Below, in pieces: positions 13,601-25,099 of a stretch of DNA of 64,000 nt. Source of the stretch: Congeria kusceri. Taxonomy: Eukaryota; Mollusca; Bivalvia; Myida; Dreissenidae. The notes under the pieces are model-generated. The model saw only the letters and a list, made by a program, of their open reading frames with translations, was not told the DNA's origin and searched no databases. Both the position numbers and the translations under genes were made by a program. The DNA lies in the NCBI GenBank assembly GCA_027627225.1, contig JAPFQT010000165.1:1-64000 (forward strand), in the 5' to 3' direction. Every line of letters starts with the position of its first letter. The stretch's first letter is position 1.

Positions 13601-16541
13601 TGACCAATGACAATACAACACAACACAGTACAGGACAGAACTCTTATTGACTTGAAATCGTCCTTTATTTAGGGCCAGTGACCAATGACAAATAACTCAA
13701 CAAAATATGGACATAACTCTTATTTACATGAAACGGTCCTTTTTTTTTGGCCAGTGACCAATGACAACACAACACAACACAATACAGGACAGAGCCCTTA
13801 TTGATATGAAATCGTCCTTTATTTATGGCAAGTGACCAATGACAAAGCAACACAACACAATACAGGACAGAATCCTTATTGACATGAAATGGTCATTTAT
13901 TTAGGGGCAGTGACCAATGACAATAGAACACACCACGATAAAGGAAAGAACCCTTATCGACATAAAATCGTCCTTTATTTAGGGCCAGTGACCAATGACA
14001 ATACAACACAACACAATTTAGGACAGAAACCTTATTGACATGAATTGGTCCTTTATTTAGGGCATTTGACTTATGACACAATTGAACACAAAACAATATA
14101 GGACAGAACACTTATCCACATGAAATTGTCCTGTATTTAGGGCCAGTGACCAATGATAATACAACACAACACAACACAGTACATAACCCTTATTGACATT
14201 AAATGATCCTTCATTTAGGGTCTGTGACCTATGAGAATATAATAGAACACATTACAGGACAGAACCCTTATTCACATGAAATGGTGCTTCATTTAGGGCC
14301 AGTGACCAATGACAAAACAACACAACACAATACAGGACAGAACTCTTATTGGAATGAAATGGTCCTTTATTTAGAGCCAGTGACCAATGACAATACAACA
14401 CAACACAATACAGGACAGAACCCTTATTGACATGAAATGGTCCTTTATTTAGGGCCTGTGACAATGTCAATACAACACAACACAATCTAGGACAGAACCC
14501 TTCTTGACATGAAATAGTTCTTTATTTATGGCCAGTGACCAATTACAGTACAACACAACTCAATACAGTACAGAACCCTCATTGTCATGAAATCTTCCTT
14601 TAGTTAGAGCCAGTGACCAATGGCAATAAACACAACACAATACAGTACAGAACCTTTATTGACATGAAATTGTCCTTTATTTAAGGACAGTGACAAATGA
14701 GAATACAACACATGACAATACAGGACAGAGCGCTTATTTACATGAAATGGTCCTTCATTTAGGGCCAGTGACTAATGACAATACAACACAACACAATACT
14801 GGACAGAACACATATTGACATGAAATGGTCCTTTATTTAGGACCAGTGACCAATAACAATACAACAGAACACAATAGAGGACAGATCCCTTAATGACATG
14901 AAATGGTCCTTTATTTAGGGCCAGTGACCAATGAAATTACAACACAAAACAATACGGGTCAGAACTCTTATTGACATGAAATGATCCTTTATTTCAGGCC
15001 AGTGGCCAATGACAATGTAAGACATTACAATACAGGACAGAAGTCATGTTCTCATCAAATGATCCTTTATTGACGGACAATGACCAATGACAAGACTACA
15101 CAACACAATACAAGACAGATCGCTCATTGACATCTAATGGTTCTTTATTTAGCGTAAGGGACCAATGACAATACAACACAACACAATTCAGCATCGAACA
15201 CATATTGCCATGAAATGGTCCTTTATTTAGGGCCAGTGACTAATGACAATAAAACACAACACAATACAGGACAGAACCTTTATAGATATGAAATCGTCCT
15301 TTCATTCGGTCCAGTGACCAATGACAATACAACACATAACAATACAGGACATAACCTTGGCTGTCATGAAATGGTTCTTTAGTTAGGGCCAGTGACTAAT
15401 GACAATACAACACAACACAATACAGGATTGAACCCTTATTGACATGAAATTGTCCTTATTTAGGGCCAGTGACCAATGACAATACAACACAACACAATAG
15501 AGGACAGATTTTTATGGACATGAAATGGCCCTTTATTTAGGGCCAGTGACCAATGACAATACAACACAACACAATCTAGGACAGATCCCTTATAGACATG
15601 AAATTTCTCTTTATTTAGGGCCAGTGTCCAATGGCCATACAACACAACACAATACAGGACAGAACATTTATTGACTTGAAATGGTCCTTTAGTTTGGGAT
15701 AGTGACCAATGGCAATAAAACAAAACACAATAGAGGAATGAAATCTTATTAACATGAAATGGCCATTTATTTAAGGCCAGTAACCAATGACAATAGAACA
15801 CAACACTATACAGGACAGTACCCATATTGACATATGGTCGCTCATTAAGGGACAGTGACCAATGACAATACGAACACAATACAGCACAGAACCCTTATTG
15901 AGACGAAATGGTCCTTTATTTAGGGTCAGTGACCAATGACAATAAAACACAACACAATACAGAACAGAACCCTTATTAATATGAATTGGTCCTTTATTTA
16001 TGGCCAGTGACCAATAACAATACAACACAACACAATGCAGGGCAGAACCCTTCTTGGCATGAAATGGTCCTTTATTAAGGGCCATTGACATCTAATGGTT
16101 CTATATTTAGCGTTCACAATTCATCATCGAACCCTTATTGTCATGAAATGGTCCTTTATTTAGGGCCAGTGACTAATGACAATAAAACACAACACAATAC
16201 AGGACAGAACCTTTATTGATATGAAATCGTCCTTTCTTTATGGCCAGTGACCAATGACAATACAACACATGACAATACAGGACATTACCTTGATTGACAT
16301 GAAATGCTTCTTTATTTAGGACCAGTGACTAATGACAATACAACACAACACAATACAGGACAAAACCCTAATTGACAAGAAATCGTGCTTTATTTATGGC
16401 CAGTGACCAATGACAATACAATACAAGACAATACAGAACAGAACACATATTGACTTGAAATGGACCTTTATTTAGGGCATGTGACCAATCACAATAAAAC
16501 ACAACACCATACAGGACAGAATCCTTATTGGCAGTAAATGG

Positions 16542-18355
16542 ATACAAGTCAAAACGGCCACAAACAATATTGGGTACAAGTCAAAACGGTCACAAAACAA
16601 GTATGTTACAGGTCAAAATAGTAAAAAACAAACCGGTCACAACCCAAGACGGTCACAAAAATGTTGGTCAAAACGATCATTAAACAAATTAATTGCAAGT
16701 CATAACGGTCACACATAAAATCGGTGGCCTGTCAAAACGGTCAGAAAGAAAACGGATCACATCTGCGGTATCAAAGCGAATCGGTCAGATGTAAAAACGG
16801 TCAGAAAACAATCCTTACAAAACTATTAACTGTCACTTAACAAAGCGGTGGTAAATCAAATCGGATACAATGCAAATCGGTCGCAAGACATAACGGTCAG
16901 GTAAAAAAATTGTCCTAAGTCAAAACCATTAGAAAACAAATCGGTCACAAGTCAAAACGGTCAAAGAACAAGCCGGTCACAACTGAAAACGAAACTGTCG
17001 CATATTAAATTGAGTACAAGTCATAACGGTCACAAAGCCAATCGGTGAGAAGTCAGAAAGGTCAGAAAACAAACCGATTATATCTCCGGTAAGAAAGCGA
17101 ATCGGTCAGAAGTCCAAACGGTCAGAAAACAATCCGGTTTGAACTCTAAACGGTCACATATCAAATCGCCAGCCAAACAAATCGGATTCAAAGCAAATCG
17201 GACACAATACATAACGGTCAGGAAACAAATTCATTCTAAGTCACAACGGTCAAAAACAAATCCGGTCACAATTGAAAATGGTGTTAAAACATGTTGATCA
17301 CAAGTCAAAACGGTCAAAATCATATAGTTTATGAGTAAATAGTGGTCACAACACACAAATCGGTCACAAGTGAAAACGGTCGCATGCCTAATTCTGTCAA
17401 AACGGTGTCTAACTAAACTGGGTACAAGTCATTACGCCAATGGGTCACAAGTGCAAACATACCGCTAACATCCCATAACGGTCATAAAACAAGCTGGTGC
17501 TAGGTCAAAACGGTCACGAAACAAATCGGTCACAATTCAAAATTGTAATTAAACAAATCGGTAGCAAATTAAATCGGACAAAATGCAAATCGGTCAATAG
17601 CAAATCGGTTACAATGCAAATCGGTCATACAACAAAGTGGTCCTAAGTCAAAACTGTGAACAACAAATCGGTCACAAGTGAAAACTGTCAAAAAACAAAA
17701 CTGTCACAACTAATTACTATCGTAAAACACGTTGGTCGCAAGTCAAAATAGACAAAAAACAAATCGCTGGCAAATCAAATCGGACACAATGCATATCTGT
17801 CACGAGCCATAACGGTAATAAAACAAAATGGTCCTAAGTCAAAACGGTCAAAACACAAATCGGTAACAAGTCAAAAGTTCTACAATAAAATCGGTAACAA
17901 CTCAAAACGGTCACTAAATGAATGGGTAGCAATTCGAATCGGACACAAGCCGTAACGGTGGTAACAGACGTTCGTAAGAGAAAACTTGAAACAACAAGTC
18001 GTTTAAAACTAATAATGGTCCCAAGACAAATCGGTCACAAGTTAAAACGGTCAGAAACTAAATTTTTGTACAAGTCATTACGGTCACAATGCCAACAGGT
18101 CACAAGTCAAGCAGAAGTAAACATACCGGTTATAAGCCATAACGGTCATAAAACAAGTTGGTCCTAAGTCAAAACGGTCAAGTCACTACTCAAAACGGTC
18201 ACATAACAAGTTGGGTAGAAGTGAAAACGGTGATAAACCAAATGGGTCAAAAGTCAAAACGGTCACAAGGCACATCGGTCAAAACAAGTCACAAACCAAA
18301 ATAACGGTCACAAAGTAAATCGGTGAGAAGTTAAAACGGCCACAAAATAAGTCGG
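16542..18355. repeat. Satellite 2 segment, left-truncated unit before block A
   Basis: The first bases (ATACAAGTCAAAACGGCCAC) correspond to a point deep inside a complete unit, near 20590 and 33665, so the leftmost unit has lost its front. The segment then follows the same order as the last 2 kb of other units, ending with the stretch that precedes every block (AAAACGGCCACAAAATA, then GTCGGTCTCGCCCAA). It is more diverged from units D to H than those are from each other. No gene was seen. Confidence 0.85.
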
Positions 18356-19581
18356 TCTCGCCCAATACCACTCAAACACTTCACACACTCCAAATCCACT
18401 CACAACGTCGACACCTATCCCACTACTTCACACACTAAAATCTCACACCAGTCACATTTTCCACACCCGTCACACAAAAACCCACTACTCCACAGAACAC
18501 ACTCCACATTGATGGCTGCATTCGAGCAGAGATATGAAGCATTTCATGCATACGACACTGCAACAAATATGAAATTTGTATTATTTGTAAAAAACGATCA
18601 AACACGATCAAATATGGCTATACAACTGTTGAAAGTTTCCTAGTTGTTTATTTTCAGAATTTGATGTAAGATTACTTTCCGATAAATGATAAAGAGATGT
18701 TCATCCCTGTGAGTTATTTTCTACGCATGAGGTATACAATAAAATAGACACATAATTCGTTCGCAATGACTGTGTTAATGCATTGGAATTATTTGAAATT
18801 ATTTGGTCTCTGTATGAAAATCAACCCACTTCAATTTCAAAACACTGATTGGGATTTCGCTGAAAAGTTTGAATTTAGTGAACATCTTTACTCTACATTC
18901 AAACAACAATGCAATTCATTTCCAAATCAGACTATTGTTTGAAACAACATTCTGTAACAAACACTACATGAAAAACTCTTAACCTAGTATCTGAAGGCGA
19001 CACTTCTTGCATGCAAACCGTCTTCAGGAAGGTACGTGACGGTAAGCTTTTTAGTGCTTTGCATATAAATACTACTAATACTAACGAGTACACTTTCAAT
19101 GCTCGGTGCGATCACACTGTCAGTGCTCGGTTGCAATGGTAGCAAATTATGCAGTCATATGTTGGGGTAACAAGACAACACACGGCATAATCTTTGCTTG
19201 TTATTTAAATCAATGTGAATGTGGGCATTTGCGTATTCATGCCCCTTGTCGCTGAACTCCTGGGTTCAGTTTCTACAAGCACTTGTGCACGTTTTGGGTG
19301 ACCGTTATGTTGCAACTTTTGTTTTTGTTTTGGGAAATACGATCGAAATAAGAAATACGTTCTGTATGATTTTCAGTTACTTCTTATGTTATACTACGTA
19401 CCGATCCTAATCAGTTAGCGAAGATTACGTAGCGACGATGTGTCGTTGATATTGAATAGCCGCAATAAAAACAAATATATATAAATCTGTCTATGATCAT
19501 ACGATCAGAAACCTGATGTACGTTACTTTCCAGTTACATCTTATGTTATATCACGTACCTTTCTTTGTCAAGTTGCAAAGA
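18356..19581. repeat. Non-satellite HOR block A (3'-truncated)
   Basis: AT-rich sequence unrelated to the 16-bp monomer, starting with the C-rich TCTCGCCCAATACCACTCAA and homologous to the first 1.3 kb of the full blocks C to H. It stops at TTGCAAAGA and re-enters satellite at ATTACCGGTCAAAA, whereas full blocks continue for another 450 bp. It also lacks about 55 bp near 19513 (AGAAACC joined to TGATGTACGTTAC), and it has an extra G near 19222 relative to the others. The E-box-like CACGTG upstream of the TATA motif is TACGTG here, and the 11-bp inverted repeat of the full blocks is absent. This is the most diverged block. Confidence 0.85.
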
Positions 19582-21126
19582 TTACCGGTCAAAAAACAAA
19601 CCTGACACAACTGAAAACGGTCATAAATCAAGTTGGTCAAAAATCAAAACTGTCTAAAGACAAATCGGTTGCAAATCATATCGGACAGAATGGTCAAAAG
19701 CCTTAACGGACATAAAAGAAAACGATCCTAAGAAAAAACTGTCAACAATCAAATCGTTTAAATGTTAAAGTGGTCCGAAGACAAATCGGTCACAAGTGAA
19801 AACGGTCACAAACTAAATTGGGTCAAAGCGCTCACACACAAAAATGGATAGACGTAATAACGGTCACAAAGTAAATCGGTCGGAAGTTCAAACGGTCAAA
19901 ATAAACCGGTCACAACTGAAAACGGTTATAAACAAGTTGGTCGTAAGTCAAAACGGTCAACAACAAAATCAAGCTTGATGCATCGCAAATCGGTCACAAG
20001 ACATAACGGTCTGTTAACAAAATTGTGCTAAGTGAAAACGGTCAGAAAAACAAATCGATCAAAAGTCAAAAAGGTCAACAAACAAATCGGTTGCAAATCA
20101 AATCGGTCACAAGACATAATGGGCAGAAACAAATGGTCCTAAGTCACAACGGTCAAAATATCAAACCGATCACAAACGGTCATAAAACATGATGGTCAAC
20201 AGTTAAAACGGTCAAAAAACATAACGGTCACAACTGAAAACGAAAAGGCCGAATACTAAATTTGTTGCAATTCAAAACGGTCACAGATTAAACTGGGTAC
20301 ACGTCATAACGGTCACAAAGCCAATGGGTCCAAAGTCAAACAATAAGTAAACATACCGGTAAGAAGCCAAAACGGTCATAAAACAAGTTGGTCCTGAGTC
20401 AAAACGGTCACACACAAAATTGGTAACAACTCAAAACGGTCACTAAACAAATCGGTCGCAAAGCAAAATTGGTAACAACTCAAAACGGTCACTAAGCAAA
20501 TCGGTCACAAGCCATAACGGTCATAAAAGAAAATGTCTCTATGCAAAAACGTTCTATCGGTTACAAGTTTAATCGGTCACAAAATAAATAGGATACAAGT
20601 CAAAACGGCCACAAACCAAATTGTGTACAAGTCAAAATGGTCACAAAACAAGACTGTTACAGGTCAAAATAGTAAAAAACAAACCGGTCACAACCCAAGA
20701 CGGTCACAAAAATGTTGGCCAAAACGATCTTTAAACAAATTAATTGCAGGTCATAACGGTCACACAGAAAATCGGTGGAATGTCAAAACTGTCAGAAAAC
20801 AAACCGATCACATCTGCCGTATCGAGGCGAATCGGTCAAATGTAAAAACGGTCAGAAAACAATCCTTTCAAAACTCTTAACTGTCACTAAACAAAGCGCT
20901 GGTAAATCAAATCGGACACAATGCAAATCGGCGGCAAGACATAACGGTCAGGTAAAAATATTGTCCTAAGTCAAAACCATTATAAAACAAATCGGTCACA
21001 AGTCAAAACGGTCAAAAAACAAGTCGGTCACAAATGAAAACGGTCATAAAACAAGTTGGTCAGAAGTCAAAACGGTCAAAAACATAAGTTTATAAGCATA
21101 GGTGGTCCCAAGACAAATCGTTCACA
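18820..21126. repeat. 2307-bp tandem duplication, copy 1 (block A 3' part plus satellite)
   Basis: The sequence from ATCAACCCACTTCAATTTC in block A to the satellite at 21126 is repeated directly downstream. TCAACCC lies at 18821 and 21128, and the block exit TTGCAAAGA ends at 19581 and 21888, both exactly 2307 bp apart. The copy covers the end of block A and about 1.5 kb of 16-bp satellite (19582-21126). No gene was seen. Confidence 0.85.
19582..21126. repeat. Satellite 2 segment between blocks A and B
   Basis: 16-bp array entered directly from block A at CAAAGA/TTACCGGTC. Its first bases match about 30680 in unit C (AAAAAACAAACCTG). Compared with full units, about 1.7 kb (the last 450 bp of block plus about 1.25 kb of satellite) is missing at this joint. 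The segment ends inside the monomer ATCGTTCACAA at 21126, where it is joined to the interior of the block. Nothing gene-like was seen. Confidence 0.85.
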
Positions 21127-21888
21127 ATCAACCCACTTCAATTTCAAAAACACTGATTGGGATTTCGCTGGAATGTTTGAATTTAGTGAACATCTTTACT
21201 CTACATTCAAACAACAATGCAATTCATTTCCAAATCAGACTATTGTTTGAAACAACATTCTGTAACAAACACTACATGAAAAACTCTTAACCTAGTATCA
21301 GAAAGCGACTCTTCTTGCATGCAAACCGTCTTCAAGAAGGCACGTGACGGTAAGCTTTTTAATGCTTTGCATATAAATACTACTAATACTAACGAGTACA
21401 CTTTCAATGCTCGGTGCGATCACACTGTCAGTGCTCGGTTGCAATGGTAGCAAATTATGCAGTGATATGTAGGAGTAACAAGACAACACACGGCATAATC
21501 TTTGTTAGTTATTTAAATCAATGTGAATGTGGCATTTGCGTATTCATGCCCCTTGTCGCTGAACTCCTGGGTTTAGTTTGTACAATCACATGTTCACGTT
21601 TTGGGAGACCGTTATGTTGCAACTTTTGTTTTTGTTTTGGGAAATACGATCGAAATAAGAAATACATTCTGTATGATGTTCAGTTACTTCTTATGTTATA
21701 CTACGTACCGATCCTAATCAGTTAGCGAAGATTACGTAGCGACGATGTGTCGTTGATATTGAATAGCCGCAATAAAAACAAATATATATAAATCTGTCTA
21801 TGATCATACGATCAGAAACCTGATGTACGTTACTTACCAGTTACATCTTATGTTATATCACGTACCTTTCTTTATCAAGTTGCAAAGA
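21127..21888. repeat. Non-satellite HOR block B (5'- and 3'-truncated)
   Basis: This 762-bp block starts abruptly at ATCAACCCACTTCAATTTC and lacks the first 460 bp of block A. It ends at the same TTGCAAAGA as block A and with the same 55-bp internal loss (AGAAACCTGATGTACG). It is therefore the second copy of the 2307-bp tandem duplication and not an independently truncated block. It keeps the TATAAATA motif (21372-21379) with an upstream CACGTGAC. Confidence 0.85.
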
Positions 21889-24532
21889 TTACCGGTCAGA
21901 AAACAAACCAGACACAACTGAAAACGGTCCTAAATCAAGTTGGTCAAAAATCAAAACGGTCTAAAGACAAATCGGTTGCAAATCATATCGGACACAGTGG
22001 TCAAAAGCCTTAACGGACATAAAAGAAAACGATCCAAAAAAAAACGGTCAACAATCAAATCGTTTAAATGTTAAAGTGGTCCGAAGACAAATCGGTCACA
22101 AGTGAAAACGGTCACAAACTAAATTGGGTCAAAGAGCTCACACACAAAAATGGATAGACGTAATAACGGTCACAAAGAAAATCGGTCGGAAGTTCAAACG
22201 GTCCAAATAAACCGGTCACAACTGAAAACGGTTATAAACAAGTTGGTCGTAAGTCAAAACGGTCAACAAAAAAAATCAAGTTTGATGCATCGCAAATCGG
22301 TCACAAGACATAACGGCCATAAAAAAATGGTCCTAAGTCACAACGGTCAAAAAATCAAACCGATCACAAACGGTCATAAAACATGCTGGTCAACAGTTAA
22401 AACGGTCAAAAAACATAACGGTCACAACTGAAAACGAAAAGGTCTAATACAAATTTGTTGTAATTCAAAACGGTCACAGATTAAACTGGGTACAAGTCAT
22501 AATAGTCACAAAGCCAATGGGTCCAAAGTCAAACAATAAGTAAACATACCGGTAAGAAGCCATAACGGTCATAAAACAAGTTGGTCCTGAGTCAAAACGG
22601 TCACACACAAAATTGGTCACAATTCAAAACGATCACTAAACAAATCGGTCGCAAACCAAATCGGACAGAATGCAAATTGGTCACAACACATAACGGTCAT
22701 AAAAGAAAATGGGTCCATGAAAAAACGGTCTATCGGTAACAAGCAAAAACGGTCACAAAATAAATAGGATACAAGTCAAAACGGCCACAAACAAAATTGG
22801 GTACAAGTCAAAACTGTCACAAAACAAGTCTGTTACATGTCAAAATAGTAATAAACAAACCGGTCACAACCCAAGACGGTCACAAAAATGTTGGTCAAAA
22901 CGATCATTAAACAAATTAATTGCAAGTCATAACGGTCACACAGAAAATCGGTGGTATGTCCAAACGGTCAGAAAACAAACCGATCACATCTGCTGTATCA
23001 AAGCGAATCGGTCAGATGTAAAAACGGTCAGAAAACAATCCTTTCAAAACTCTTTACTGACACTAAACAAATCGCTGGTAATCAAATCGGACACAATGCA
23101 AATCGGCCGCAAGACATAACGGTCAGGTAAAAAAATTGTCCTAAGACAAAACCGTTAGAAAACAAATCGGTCACAAGTCAAAACGGTCAAAAAACAAGTC
23201 GGTCACAAATGAAAACCGTCATAAATCAAGTTGGTCAGAAGTCAAAACGGTCAAAAACATAAGTTTATAAGCATAGGTGGTCCCAAGACAAATCGTTCAC
23301 AAGTCAAAACGGTCAAAATATATAGTGATCAGGAAACAAAATTGTCCTACGTCAAAATGGTCAAAAAACAAATCGGTCACAAGTCAAAACGGTCAAAGAA
23401 CAAGCCGGTCACAACTAAAAAGGAAACTGTCGCATAATAAATTGGGTACAAGTCATAACGGTCACAAAGCCAATCGGTGAGAAGTCAGAAAGTTCAGAAA
23501 ACAAACCGATTATATATCCGGTAAGAAAGCGAATCGGTCAGAAGTCCAAACGGTCAGAAAACAATCCGGTTGGAACTCTAAACGGTCACATAACAAATCG
23601 CGAGCTAAACAAACAAATTCGTTCTAAGTCAAAACGGTCAACAACAAAATCAAGTTTGATGCATCGCAAATCGGTCACAAGACATAACGGTCTGTTAACA
23701 AAATTGTGCTAAGTGAAAACGGTAGGAAAAACAAATCGATTAAAAGTCAAAAAGGTCAACAAACAAATCGGTTGCAAATCAAATCGGTCACAAGACATAA
23801 CGGCCACAAAAAAATGGTCCTAAGTCACAACGGTCAAAAAATCAAACCGATCACAAACGGTCATAAAACATGTTGGTCAACAGTTAAAACGGTCAAAAAA
23901 CATAACGGTCACAACTGAAAACGAAAAGGTCGAATACTAAATTTGTTGCAATCCAAAACGGTCACAGATTAAACTGGGTACACGTCATAACGGTCACAAA
24001 GCCAATGGGTCCAAAGTCAAACAATAAGTAAACATACCGGTAAGAAGCCATAACGGTCATAAAACAAGTTGGTCCTCAGTCAAAACGGTCACACACAAAA
24101 TTGGTCACAACTCAAAACGGTCACTAAACAAATCGGTCGCAAAGCAAATCGGACACAATGCAAATCGGTCACAAGCCATAACGGTCATAAAGGAAAATGG
24201 CTCCATGCAAAAACGGTCTATCGGTTACAAGTAAAAACGGTCACAAAATAAATAGGATACAAGTGAAAACGGCCACAAACAAAATTGGGTACAAGTCAAA
24301 ACGGTCACAAAACAAGTCTGTTACAGGCCAAAATAGTAAAAACCAAACCGGTCACAAAAATTTTGGTCAAAACGATCATTAAACAAATTAATTGCAAGTC
24401 GTTATGGTCACACAGAAAATCGGTGGCATGTCAAAAAGGTCAGAAAACAAACCGATCACATCTGTGGTATCAAAGCGAATCGGTCAAATGTAAAAACGGT
24501 CAGAAAACAATCCTTTCAAAACTCTTAACTGC
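21889..24532. repeat. Satellite 2 segment after block B
   Basis: The first 1.4 kb is the second copy of the 2307-bp duplication, ending near 23302. It is about 130 bp shorter than copy 1, mainly because 113 bp between two direct copies of ATCGGTCACAAGACATAA (at 19988 and 20101 in copy 1) is missing near 22313. After 23302 the array continues with another partial repeat of the same unit; for example, the TGATGCATCGCAAATCGG marker recurs near 19978, 22287 and 23659. No gene was seen. Confidence 0.8.
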
Positions 24533-24885
24533 CACTAAACAAAGCGCTGGTAAATCAAATCGGACACAATGCAAATCGGCCGCAAGACATAACGGTCAGG
24601 TAAAAAAATTGTCCTAAGTCAAAAGCATTAGAAAACAAAACGGTCACAAGACAAAACGGTCAAAAAACAAGTCGGTCACAAATGAAAACGGTCATAAAAC
24701 AAGTTGGTCAGAAGTCAAAACGGTCAAAAACAAGTTTATAAGCATAGGTGGTCCCAAGACAAATCGTTCACAAGTCAAAACGGTCAAAATATACAGTGAT
24801 CCGGAACAAAATTGTCCTTCGTCAAAATGGTCAGAAAAAAACGTTCACAAGTCAAAACGGTCAAAGAACAAGCCGGTCACAACTG

Positions 24886-24894
24886 AAAACGAAA
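24886..24894. repeat. SINE target-site duplication, left
   Basis: AAAACGAAA precedes the SINE and is repeated after it at 25091-25099. The unoccupied equivalent in sub-repeat copy 3 has a single AAAACGAAA at 26360-26368, so the duplication was made by the insertion. Confidence 0.85.
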
Positions 24895-25090
24895 AGGTCG
24901 CGGTGGCGTAGTGGATATGGTGTCCGCCTAGCGATCGGGAGGTCCCGGGTTCGATCCCCACTCCGGGAGCGCTCTCAAGATCTCCCACAAAGACACCAAG
25001 TACTGGTTCTACCCAGGAAACGAACTCGAGAGTGTCTCTATAAGCCTAAGGCTTTCGATGCAATCGAGCTTAAATAAATAGGTTTAGACT
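24895..25090 (+). mobile_element. tRNA-derived SINE insertion
   Basis: A 196-bp insert with no 16-bp periodicity. Its head (24896 to about 24971) is tRNA-like, with a Pol III A box TGGCGTAGTGG at 24904-24914 and a B box GGTTCGATCCC at 24948-24958, the usual split internal promoter. The body (about 24972-25070) has TACTGGTTCTACCCAGGAAA, GAACTCGAGAGTGTCTCTA and the small palindrome AAGCCTAAGGCTT (25042-25054). The 3' end is the short AT-rich TAAATAAATA. Such elements are copied by a partner LINE and encode no protein. From memory the body resembles the conserved-domain SINEs of molluscs and other invertebrates (Nin-DC type), but this is unverified. It is flanked by a 9-bp duplication and is the only copy in the window. 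It is not a functional tRNA gene: no convincing cloverleaf with an anticodon could be drawn. Confidence 0.88.
24904..24958 (+). promoter_or_regulatory. Internal RNA polymerase III promoter of the SINE (A and B boxes)
   Basis: A box TGGCGTAGTGG at 24904-24914 and B box GGTTCGATCCC at 24948-24958, starting 44 bp apart. Both fit the tRNA-gene consensus with almost no mismatch. The B box in particular is intact, so the element may still be transcribable. Confidence 0.8.
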
Positions 25091-25099
25091 AAAACGAAA
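25091..25099. repeat. SINE target-site duplication, right
   Basis: AAAACGAAA follows the SINE and is identical to 24886-24894. Satellite sequence resumes in register directly after it (CTGTCGCAAAATAAATTGGG, compare 26369 onward). Confidence 0.85.

Larger units (their letters stand above)
1..16541. repeat. Satellite 1: tandem array of 78-bp monomers
   Basis: Head-to-tail copies of a 78-bp unit fill the whole stretch. Each monomer contains GGGCCAGTGACCAATGACAA, then an A/C-rich tract (ATACAACACAACACAATACA), then GGACAGAACCCTTATTGACA, then TGAAATGGTCCTTTATTTA. The phase is exact in many neighbours: GACC of the GTGACCAATG motif lies at 429, 507 and 585. About 210 monomers are present. Individual monomers differ by scattered substitutions and small indels, and some carry an extra TATAAACAACACAATACAAC-like stretch. 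The plus strand is rich in A and C and poor in G. Because 78 is divisible by three, stop-free frames run across neighbouring monomers, mainly on the minus strand, and give a 26-residue peptide repeat. I regard those frames as by-products. The array is cut by the window start, and its right end touches satellite 2 directly. No gene was seen inside it. Confidence 0.96.

Noticed and set aside
24896..24971. Functional tRNA gene at the head of the SINE
   Set aside because: A and B boxes are present, but a proper acceptor stem and anticodon arm could not be folded. The sequence continues into a SINE body and is flanked by a target-site duplication, so it is a tRNA-derived SINE head.
24748..25077. 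109-codon plus-strand frame across the SINE
   Set aside because: It reads from satellite through the tRNA-like head into the SINE body. Such frames are typical accidental translations of tRNA-SINEs.
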